Source: Actinomycetales bacterium
GTDB taxonomy: Bacteria; Actinomycetota; Actinomycetes; Actinomycetales; Dermabacteraceae
Assembly: GCA_012799425.1 (NCBI GenBank)
Contig: JAAZLF010000217.1
Location: 1-5,564 of the forward strand
Length of the DNA stretch: 5,564 nt
Reading direction: 5' to 3'
The position numbers were made by a program, and so were the translations under genes. Shown here in pieces: positions 1 through 5,265 of this stretch; the first letter of the stretch is position 1, and each line of letters opens with the position of its first letter. The notes below the pieces were generated by a model. That model was not told where the DNA came from and did not search any database. It saw nothing but the letters and a program-made list of their open reading frames with translations.

Positions 1-73
1 ATGATGTCGCGGGATGACCGGGTGGGATAAGACTGGCGCTCCGTCGCCCGCCCCATGCGCGCACATGCTGACA

Positions 74-121
74 GCGACGTCCTCGCAGGGCTCGAGTGCT
101 CGAGTCCCGCGAGGACGTCGC
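74..121. terminator. Large hairpin, likely operon terminator
   Basis: Arms 74-86 (GCGACGTCCTCGC) and 109-121 (GCGAGGACGTCGC) are a perfect 13-bp inverted repeat. Inside, GGG/CCC and CTCGA/TCGAG extend the stem around a GTGC loop, giving about 21 base pairs in 48 bases with only two single-base bulges. It starts 45 bases after the yjfF-like stop. There is no clear T-run on the minus strand, which is common for actinobacterial terminators. Being symmetrical, it could also end a convergent transcript from the left. Confidence 0.7.
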
Positions 122-143
122 GTGGTGTTCCGTCAGCTCAGGC

Positions 144-159
144 GGCCGGCCTGCCGGCC
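144..159 (-). terminator. Short GC hairpin directly after the YjfF-like gene
   Basis: GGCCGGC (144-150) and GCCGGCC (153-159) form a tight 7-bp inverted repeat starting 7 bases past the stop codon. It is all G and C and has no following T-run. It may act with the larger hairpin downstream in ending or protecting the transcript. Confidence 0.4.
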
Positions 160-166
160 CGGCGCG

Positions 167-1210
167 CTACTCCCGTTGTCGCGAGATCACCGCACGCTGC
201 AGCAGTACGAAGATCAGCAGGATCCCGCCGGTGATGATGGTGGTGGCCTCCGGGGGGATGCCGCCGTCGCGGGTGATGAGCACGTTCATCAGGCCCAGGA
301 CCAGCGCGCCCACCACGGAGCCGAGCACGTACCCGAAACCGCCGGTGAGCAGGGTGCCACCGATGACCGCCGCGGCGATCGCATCCAGCTCCCAGCCGAT
401 GCCGGTGATGTTCTGGGCGGAGCCGAGGCGGGCGGTGTAGACCACCGCGGCGATCCCGCCGAGGGTCCCGCTGATCACGTAGATCAGCAGCTTGGTGCGC
501 AGCACCGGTAGGCCCATCAGGGAGGCGGACTGCTCGGAGCCGCCGATGGCGTAGACGGTGCGCCCGGTGCGGGTGCGGTGCAGCACCACGAACGCGGCGG
601 CGACGACCAGCAGTGCGATGAGCACCCCTGGGGTGATGACCAGGTCGTTGACCTTCGGGCCGTCGATGATCTTGAGCTTCGTGCCCAGCAGCAGGATCCC
701 GGAGTCCTCCTCGAGCCGCACCGGCACGGTGGAGAGCATGGAGGCCAGGCCCCTGCCCAGGAACATCATGGCGAGGGTCGCGATGAAGGGTTGGACGTTG
801 AAGTACTGGATGAGGATGCCGGAGACCAGCCCCATCGCCGAACCGATCCCGATCATGACCACGATGACCAGCCACGCGTTCCAGCCGGCGCTGGCGAGCA
901 TCACCCCGCACACGGAGGACAGCGCGATGATCGCCCCGACGGAGAGATCGATCCCGCCGCTGATGATCACGAAGGTCAGGCCCACGGCGAGGATGATCAG
1001 GTGAGCGTTGTTGATGAAGAGGTTCGAGACGGTGCTGAGCTGGAAGATCCGGCCGTAGGCGGTCTCGCCGTAGATCAGCATCAGCACGAAGATCAGCAGC
1101 GCGGCCAGGGTGGGCAACGAATCGGCGCGGAAGAAGCTCAGCATCCGGTGCAGGCGCGTGGTGCGCGGCGGAGTGCTGGTCGCGGGCGGGGTGGTGATGG
1201 CGGTGTTCAT
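167..1210 (-). CDS. yjfF: CUT2 sugar ABC transporter permease, YjfF-like
   Basis: Second integral membrane permease, 347 residues, probably forming the import pore as a heterodimer with the YtfT-like protein. The first 30 residues are a Thr/Pro- and Arg-rich cytoplasmic extension, then about nine or ten hydrophobic segments follow. Landmarks are SGGIDLSVGAIIA (84-96), NVQPFIATLAMMFLGRG (138-154), the HRTRTGRTVYAIGG loop (211-224) with SASLMGL (228-234), and ELDAIAAAVIGGTLLTGGFG (274-293). HRTR..G..VYAIGG and ELDAIA..VIGGTLL..G closely follow E. coli YjfF, which separates it from the YtfT-like gene. The start is the ATG of an ATGA overlap, with an SD at 1221-1227. The stop is TAG at 167-169, followed at once by hairpins, so this is the last gene of the operon. 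Confidence 0.94.
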   Translation of the reverse strand: MNTAITTPPATSTPPRTTRLHRMLSFFRADSLPTLAALLIFVLMLIYGETAYGRIFQLSTVSNLFINNAHLIILAVGLTFVIISGGIDLSVGAIIALSSVCGVMLASAGWNAWLVIVVMIGIGSAMGLVSGILIQYFNVQPFIATLAMMFLGRGLASMLSTVPVRLEEDSGILLLGTKLKIIDGPKVNDLVITPGVLIALLVVAAAFVVLHRTRTGRTVYAIGGSEQSASLMGLPVLRTKLLIYVISGTLGGIAAVVYTARLGSAQNITGIGWELDAIAAAVIGGTLLTGGFGYVLGSVVGALVLGLMNVLITRDGGIPPEATTIITGGILLIFVLLQRAVISRQRE

Positions 1211-2286
1211 GCGGCCACGGCCTCCTTCTGCGGGGCGTTGGTGCCGGCGCCGGACTCTCGGGAGCGGCGGGCGCGGAACAGGGTGCGCACCCGCTCGGAC
1301 TGCAGCAGGCACAGCGCGATGATCACGATCGCCTTGAACGCCGGGGTGGCGGAGGAGGAGATGCCCAGGAACACCACCGTCTTGTCGAGGGTTGCGATCA
1401 GCAGCGCCCCGATCGCGGCGCCGGTGATATTGAACTTCCCTCCTGCGAGGGAGGTCCCGCCGATCACCACGGCGAGGATCGCGTCCATCTCCAGCTGGTA
1501 GCCGGTGTTGGAGACGTCCACCGTCATCACGCTCGCGGTGGCGAACACGCCGCCTACGGCCGCGAGCGTGCCCGAGGCGATGTACACCGCGAACAGCAGA
1601 CCGCGCCGGTTCACTCCGGCCAGGCGCGCGGCGCGCGGATCCATGCCGATCGCCTCGATCATCAGGCCCAGCGCGCTGCGGCGCACCAGCAGGCCCACCG
1701 CGAGCACGATCAGCACGGCGAGCACGAACACCACCGGGATGCCGAGCACGTAGCCGTTGGCGAGCCAGCGGAAGGTCTCGTTGCTCGCGGCGGTGTTCTG
1801 GCCGCCGGTGATCACCTTCGCCAGCCCTCTCCCGGCGAGCATCAGCACCAGGGTGGAGATGAACGGTTGCAGTCCCACCACCGAGACCAGCACGGCGTTG
1901 ACCGCGCCGAGCGCCGCTCCCAGCAGCAGAGCGAGCGCCAGCGCGGCGGCCGCCGCACCGGGGGAACCGCCGGCTGAGGCGAGGAGCTCCATCGCGACCG
2001 CCCCGGCGACTGCCATCACGGAGCCGACGGAGAGGTCGATGCCGGCGGTCGCGATGACCAAGCACATGCCCACCGAGATCATCGCGATCGGGGCGGCGGC
2101 GCGGAGGATGTCGATGACGTTGCCGACCAGGCTGCCGGTGGTCTCGTTGTAGCTGACCGCCAGGTACCCGGGGTCCTTGAGGGTGTTGACCAGCAGCAGC
2201 AGGGCGATCGCGATGATGCCCCAGAAGTAGGGGCGGCGGATCAGGTCCCTCACCGCCGAGGTCCCCTGGGTGCCGTCGGGGCTCAT
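1207..2286 (-). CDS. ytfT: CUT2 sugar ABC transporter permease, YtfT-like
   Basis: Integral membrane subunit of 359 residues (BPD_transp_2 / RbsC-like family), one half of the translocation pore with the following permease. About nine or ten hydrophobic segments are visible, the first near residues 20-35. Family hallmarks are AGIDLSVGS (81-89), VSVVGLQPFISTLVLMLAGRG (134-154, a close match to E. coli YtfT), the cytoplasmic loop EAIGMDPRAARLAGV (211-225) that contacts the ATPase, and MDAILAVVIGGTSLAGG (267-283). The C-terminus is a short Arg-rich then Ala-rich cytoplasmic tail. The start is the ATG of an ATGA shared with the ATPase stop, with an SD at 2294-2298; the stop overlaps the next gene in the same way. 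The assignment to YtfT over YjfF rests on the VGLQPF and AGRG segments and on gene order. Confidence 0.94.
   Translation of the reverse strand: MSPDGTQGTSAVRDLIRRPYFWGIIAIALLLLVNTLKDPGYLAVSYNETTGSLVGNVIDILRAAAPIAMISVGMCLVIATAGIDLSVGSVMAVAGAVAMELLASAGGSPGAAAAALALALLLGAALGAVNAVLVSVVGLQPFISTLVLMLAGRGLAKVITGGQNTAASNETFRWLANGYVLGIPVVFVLAVLIVLAVGLLVRRSALGLMIEAIGMDPRAARLAGVNRRGLLFAVYIASGTLAAVGGVFATASVMTVDVSNTGYQLEMDAILAVVIGGTSLAGGKFNITGAAIGALLIATLDKTVVFLGISSSATPAFKAIVIIALCLLQSERVRTLFRARRSRESGAGTNAPQKEAVAA
1221..1227 (-). promoter_or_regulatory. Ribosome binding site of the YjfF-like permease gene
   Basis: A consensus AAGGAGG on the minus strand lies 10 bases before the ATG at 1210, inside the tail of the preceding permease gene. 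The spacing is slightly long. It excludes upstream extension of the second permease into the first. Confidence 0.65.
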
Positions 2287-3851
2287 GAGCTGACTCCTGT
2301 TCCTGCGGGGTGAGGACTTCCGGGCCGGCCCGGCGCGGATTCCTCGGCGATGGTGGCGATCAGCGAGTCGGTCGAGACGCTCTCATCCACGGTGAGGTCG
2401 GCCAGCTTCCGCCGGTCCTTCAGCACGATGATGCGGTCGCTGAGCCGCACCACCTCCTCGAGCTCGGAGGAGATGAACACGATCGCCACGCCCTCATCGG
2501 CCAGGGCGATCACCTGCTCCATGATCTCCGTCTTGGCGCCCACATCGATACCGCGGGTGGGCTCGTCGAGGATCAGCACCTCGGGCTGCGTGGCCAGCCA
2601 GCGTCCAAGCAGCACCTTCTGCTGGTTCCCGCCGGAGAGGTTGCTGATGGGCCGGTCCGGATCGGCGGGACGCACGTTCAGGGCGCTCATGTACTTCTCG
2701 ACCAGGGCGTCCTTCTCGTGAGCGGGCAGCGGGCGGGCCCATCCCCGCTCGGCCTGGACGGCGAGGATGAGGTTCTCGCGCACGGTGAGATCGCGGATGA
2801 TCCCCTCGTCGCGCCGGTTCTCGCTGGCGTAGGCGATGCGGGCGGCGAGCGCGCGGGCGGGGGAGGAGATCTGGGTGTCCTCGCCGCGCAGGCGCACCGT
2901 CCCGGTCTCGGGCTTGTCCGCCCCGTACACCAGCCGGGCCAGCTCGGTGCGGCCGCTGCCCAGCAGGCCGGCGACGCCCAGCACCTCCCCGGCGTGAAAG
3001 GTGACGTCGGTGGGTTCGAGCGAGCCTGTGCGGCCGATCCCCTCGGCGCTGTAGACGGGGTCGCCGCTGCGGTCCACCTCACGGCGCGAGCTGGCGCGCT
3101 CGAGGGAGTCCAGCGCCCCCATCTCCTTGCCCACCATGGTGGAGATGAGGGTGGCCTGGCTGATCTCCCGGGTGAGGAACTCGCCCTGGAACACGCCATT
3201 GCGCAGCACGGTGAGGCGGTCGCTGATCTCGTACACCTGGTCCAGGAAGTGGGAGACGAACAGGATCGCCACCCCCTCATCCCGCAGCGAGCGGATCACC
3301 GCGAACAGTTGGGCGACCTCCGCCGCATCCAGGCTCGAGGTGGGCTCATCCAGGATCAGCACCTTGGAGTCTGTGACCGTTGCGCGGCTGATCGCGACCA
3401 GCTGCTGCAGCGCGATCGAGAGCGAGGACAGCGGCAGGCGCGGGTTCAGCCCGCCGAGGCCCACCTTCTCGAGCACCCGGGAAGCTCGCCGATGGGTCGC
3501 GCCCCAGTTGATGCCCAGCGGCCCGCGGGGCTCATGGCCGAGCATCACGTTCTCGCCGATCGAGAGGTTGGTGCACAGGTTCACCTCCTGGTACACGGTC
3601 GAGATCCCGGCGGCCTGGGCATCGGCCGTGCCGTGGAGCCGCTGCGGGGTGCCGGAGATCAGGACGGTGCCCTCATCGATGCTGTACACGCCGGTCAGCG
3701 CCTTGATCAGGGTGGACTTGCCGGCTCCGTTCTCCCCCATCAGGGCATGGACCTCACCGGGCAGGAGCCGGAAGCTCACCCGGTCCAGGGCCTTGACCCC
3801 GGGGAAGGAGATCGAGATGTCCTGCATCTCGACGATCGGTGGTGCGGGCAT
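2283..3851 (-). CDS. ytfR: CUT2 sugar ABC transporter ATPase with two nucleotide-binding domains, YtfR-like
   Basis: Cytoplasmic ATPase of 522 residues that powers sugar import through the two permeases encoded downstream; the length is normal for the fused double-domain family (about 500). Domain 1 has Walker A GENGAGKST (39-47), Q-loop Gln88, signature-like LSIALQQ (144-150), Walker B VLILDEP (164-170, catalytic Glu169) and switch His201. Domain 2 has the altered Walker A GLLGSGRTE (295-303) with no P-loop lysine, a strict LSGGNQQK signature (405-412), Walker B LILDEPT (426-432) and ISSELEE where the switch histidine would be. This asymmetry is characteristic of RbsA/MglA/YtfR ATPases, in which mainly one ATP site hydrolyses. 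The gene ends in an ATGA overlap with the first permease gene. The tail after about residue 504 is Pro/Gly/Ser-rich and probably disordered. The family is certain; the YtfR name rests largely on gene order and on the neighbours. Confidence 0.96.
   Translation of the reverse strand: MPAPPIVEMQDISISFPGVKALDRVSFRLLPGEVHALMGENGAGKSTLIKALTGVYSIDEGTVLISGTPQRLHGTADAQAAGISTVYQEVNLCTNLSIGENVMLGHEPRGPLGINWGATHRRASRVLEKVGLGGLNPRLPLSSLSIALQQLVAISRATVTDSKVLILDEPTSSLDAAEVAQLFAVIRSLRDEGVAILFVSHFLDQVYEISDRLTVLRNGVFQGEFLTREISQATLISTMVGKEMGALDSLERASSRREVDRSGDPVYSAEGIGRTGSLEPTDVTFHAGEVLGVAGLLGSGRTELARLVYGADKPETGTVRLRGEDTQISSPARALAARIAYASENRRDEGIIRDLTVRENLILAVQAERGWARPLPAHEKDALVEKYMSALNVRPADPDRPISNLSGGNQQKVLLGRWLATQPEVLILDEPTRGIDVGAKTEIMEQVIALADEGVAIVFISSELEEVVRLSDRIIVLKDRRKLADLTVDESVSTDSLIATIAEESAPGRPGSPHPAGTGVSS
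2294..2298 (-). promoter_or_regulatory. Ribosome binding site of the YtfT-like permease gene, inside the ATPase coding end
   Basis: AGGAG on the minus strand lies 7 bases before the ATG at 2286, within the last codons of the ATPase gene. It supports the overlapping start and suggests that ribosomes finishing the ATPase restart here. Confidence 0.65.
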
Positions 3852-3856
3852 CGTGT

Positions 3857-3864
3857 CTCTCTCC
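3857..3864 (-). promoter_or_regulatory. Ribosome binding site of the YtfR-like ATPase gene
   Basis: GGAGAGAG on the minus strand ends 5 bases before the ATG at 3851 and supports that start. It is the only translation signal for this gene, which does not overlap the gene before it. Confidence 0.65.
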
Positions 3865-3930
3865 GTGCGTTCTGCGGGCGGCGGTGCCCGGTCTGGTGCG
3901 GACGGCGGTCGTCGGCCCCGTGGCCGGGGC

Positions 3931-3963
3931 CCGGAGCGGACGGCCGCCGTCCGTCAGCTCCGG
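3931..3963 (-). terminator. Strong intercistronic hairpin between binding-protein and ATPase genes
   Basis: CCGGAGC (3931-3937) pairs with GCTCCGG (3957-3963), and inside it GGACGG (3938-3943) pairs with CCGTCC (3947-3952) around a 3-base CCG loop. This gives about 13 base pairs in 33 bases, interrupted by one bulge (GTCA, 3953-3956). A second hairpin, GGCCCC/GGGGCC (3914-3919 with 3926-3931), abuts it. No T-run follows, and the ATPase gene starts 80 bases downstream, so it is more likely a partial terminator or an mRNA 3'-end stabiliser than a full stop. Such elements often raise binding-protein expression over the membrane subunits. Confidence 0.5.
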
Positions 3964-3983
3964 ACCGGCCTTCAGGACCGTCT

Positions 3984-4046
3984 GCGGGTCTGTGCCTGCG
4001 GGCAGTGCTCGCGGGTCAGTGCTTGCGGATCAGTACTTGCGGTCAG
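3984..4046. repeat. Degenerate 14-bp tandem repeat spanning the ytfQ-like stop codon
   Basis: Five head-to-tail units of 13-14 bp start at about 3984, 3998, 4011, 4025 and 4039, with plus-strand consensus GCGGGTCAGTGCTT; the last unit is partial. On the minus strand each complete unit resembles the end of the binding-protein gene, whose final codons GAC CGC AAG TAC TGA fall in the first units read. The units downstream of the stop look like decayed copies of the coding tail, suggesting local duplication by replication slippage. No function is evident. Confidence 0.6.
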
Positions 4047-5031
4047 GAAGGGCTTCCTCGGCGGCTTCGGGTGAGTCGAAGGTGGTGGACTCGACCTGGA
4101 TGTAGGACTCGACCTCGCCGCCGTCCAGCGCGGTGTTTACCGCCTCCATCGCCTGATCGCCGAACAGCGGGTTGTACTCCGCTACGAAGCTGAGAGTCCC
4201 CGCAGCGAGCGCCTCGAGCGCCGCTGTTGTGCCGTCGATGGTCGCGATCTTGACGTCCTCGCCCGGGACCAGGCCGGCCTCTTCGACCGCCTGAGCGGCG
4301 CCGAGGCCCATCTCGTCGTTCTGTGCGAAGACCAGCTGGACGTCGTTGCTGTTGGACTTCAGCACCGTCTCGAAGACGCTCTTGGCCTCCTCGGTGGACC
4401 AGTTCGCCGTCTGTGCGCCGAGATCGGTGAAGGAGGACTCGCCCTCCATCACCGCGTTCCAGCCCTCGTTGCGCTCGTTGACCACCGAGACACCGGCCGG
4501 TCCCTCGAGCACGAAGTACTTCGCGCCATCCGGGAATGTCTCCAGCGCCCACTCAGCGACCGAGGTGGACACTGCGATGTTGTCCGGTGCCAGGCGGGTG
4601 ACGTACAGGTCGGTGTCATCGGGCTCGATGCCGCGGTCGATCAGCAGCACCGGGATCTCCGCCTCCTGCGCCCGGTTCAGGGACTCCTCCCAGCCGGAGC
4701 CCTCGGTGGCGGACAGCAGGATCACGTCCACCCCCTCGTCCACGAACGAGGTGAAGGCATCGATCTGGGACTTCTGATCGAGGCTGGTGGCGGGTGCGTA
4801 CTTCAGCTCGAAGCCCGCCTCCTGGGTGAACGTCTCCTGGATGTTCTCCTCGTTGGCCTGGCGCCAGGCGCCCTCGGGGCCGACGGCGACGAAGCCGATC
4901 GTGATCATCTCTCCGGAGTCACCGCCGCCGCCGCCGTCACCGCCGGAGGCGTCCGAGGAGCAGGCGGCCAGGACGGTGCCGACGAGGCCGGCGGCTCCGA
5001 GGCCGAGAAGGGTACGACGTGTGGGGGTCAT
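4030..5031 (-). CDS. ytfQ: Sugar-binding lipoprotein of a CUT2 ABC importer, YtfQ-like
   Basis: Extracellular, membrane-anchored sugar receptor, 333 residues, which hands substrate to the permeases encoded downstream. The leader has a twin-arginine-like TRRTLL motif (residues 4-9), a hydrophobic stretch and a lipobox LAAC with acceptor Cys24, then a flexible Gly/Asp/Ser linker to about residue 40. The rest is a periplasmic-binding-protein type 1 fold (Peripla_BP_4 type). YtfQ-like landmarks include IGFVAVG followed by GAWR (54-57), GVDVILL (100-106), IPVLLIDRG (126-134), LAPDN (147-151), NDEMGLGA (238-245) and IDG (265-267). The GAWR and DR positions match segments that line the sugar pocket in E. 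coli YtfQ, which binds galactofuranose. The start is set by the strong SD at 5037-5043. Its last codons lie within a 14-bp tandem repeat. The YtfQ subfamily is well supported; the exact sugar is not. Confidence 0.93.
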   Translation of the reverse strand: MTPTRRTLLGLGAAGLVGTVLAACSSDASGGDGGGGGDSGEMITIGFVAVGPEGAWRQANEENIQETFTQEAGFELKYAPATSLDQKSQIDAFTSFVDEGVDVILLSATEGSGWEESLNRAQEAEIPVLLIDRGIEPDDTDLYVTRLAPDNIAVSTSVAEWALETFPDGAKYFVLEGPAGVSVVNERNEGWNAVMEGESSFTDLGAQTANWSTEEAKSVFETVLKSNSNDVQLVFAQNDEMGLGAAQAVEEAGLVPGEDVKIATIDGTTAALEALAAGTLSFVAEYNPLFGDQAMEAVNTALDGGEVESYIQVESTTFDSPEAAEEALPDRKY

Positions 5032-5049
5032 GATCTCCTCCTTGAGATC
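5032..5049 (-). promoter_or_regulatory. Shine-Dalgarno displayed in the loop of a start-adjacent hairpin
   Basis: Read on the minus strand, GATCTC (5049-5044), loop AAGGAG (5043-5038) and GAGATC (5037-5032) form a perfect 6-bp stem ending directly before the ATG at 5031. The ribosome-binding sequence AAGGAGG (5043-5037) fills the loop and reaches one base into the stem. The SD lies 5 bases from the ATG and decides this start over an in-frame ATG at 5130 that has no SD. Whether the fold forms in the cell is inference. Confidence 0.6.
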
Positions 5050-5139
5050 TGGGGCGCTGGAGGCGCCTGCCCGGTATCGACCGAGCTCAGGGGTGTGGAA
5101 CGGGAGGGGCACGGCGGGATGCCGCACCATGTTCCAAGA

Positions 5140-5155
5140 ATGTTACCGGGAACAT
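5140..5155. promoter_or_regulatory. LacI-family-type operator, 16-bp near-perfect palindrome
   Basis: The sequence ATGTTACCGGGAACAT is a 16-bp palindrome around a central CCGG, with one mismatched pair (sixth and eleventh bases). Even symmetry with a central CG and outer TGTT/AACA arms is typical of LacI-family operators; the E. coli gluconate repressor GntR recognises a closely similar sequence. It overlaps the candidate -10 box, so a bound repressor would block RNA polymerase. An extra half-site, ATGTTCC, lies at 5129-5135, exactly 11 bp (about one helical turn) from the first arm. No regulator gene is in the window, so its identity is unknown. Confidence 0.6.
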
Positions 5156-5167
5156 CACTGGGCGCAA
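5140..5167 (-). promoter_or_regulatory. Candidate promoter of the ytfQ-like operon
   Basis: On the minus strand a TTGCGC box (5162-5167) lies 16 bases upstream of TAACAT (5140-5145). These resemble -35 and -10 elements of a housekeeping sigma factor; the TANNNT form of the -10 is common in actinobacteria. The start site would fall near 5133, leaving a 5' leader of roughly 100 bases before the ATG at 5031. The -10 box lies inside a palindrome that looks like a repressor site, which fits a sugar-inducible promoter. This is a motif match only, with no experimental support. Confidence 0.45.
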
Positions 5168-5227
5168 GGTAGGTCACATCACGAAATGGACACGGCCGCA
5201 TAACGGGCAGGTAGGGGTGAGCGGATG

Positions 5228-5243
5228 TGGCCCAGGTGGGCCA
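5228..5243 (-). terminator. Hairpin after the upstream ATPase gene, possible terminator
   Basis: TGGCCC (5228-5233) and GGGCCA (5238-5243) form a perfect 6-bp stem around a 4-base loop, 22 bases past the stop of the upstream ATPase gene. A smaller CGCC/GGCG hairpin lies beside it at 5245-5255. No T-run follows on the minus strand, so the evidence for termination is only position and GC-rich pairing. Some read-through into the next operon is possible. Confidence 0.35.
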
Positions 5244-5265
5244 GCGCCGATGGCGTCGGACCGGC

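Noticed and set aside
1..73. Possible gene end or promoter at the left edge.
   Set aside because: No open frame with coding character or SD, and no convincing -35/-10 pair could be seen in this short stretch.
295..303. Loss of the Walker A lysine in domain 2 of the ATPase (residue numbers) as a sign of a decayed enzyme.
   Set aside because: The GSGRTE form and absent switch histidine are normal for second domains of RbsA/MglA/YtfR-class ATPases; domain 1 is fully canonical.
167..2065. A 632-residue minus-strand open frame joining the YjfF-like permease to upstream sequence, like a fused gene.
   Set aside because: The first half overlaps the YtfT-like gene out of frame and is Arg/Gly-rich with no permease features. 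Real YjfF-like sequence begins at the ATG at 1210, which has its own SD and an ATGA overlap.
3984..4046. CRISPR-like array.
   Set aside because: The units are about 14 bp, degenerate and directly abutting with no spacers, and no cas genes are present.
2310..4193. A 627-residue plus-strand open frame opposite the ATPase gene.
   Set aside because: It is the antisense shadow of a high-GC gene: His, Gly and Gln-rich, with no recognisable motifs, while the opposite strand encodes a complete ATPase with all expected motifs.
5053..5067. GGCGC/GCGCC inverted repeat in the leader of the binding-protein gene as a riboswitch element.
   Set aside because: It is a single 5-bp stem in GC-rich DNA, expected by chance, with no conserved riboswitch core around it.
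4030..5130. Longer form of the binding protein starting at an ATG at 5130.
   Set aside because: That ATG has no SD and would put 33 non-signal residues ahead of the lipoprotein leader. The ATG at 5031 has AAGGAGG at ideal distance and starts directly with a signal peptide.
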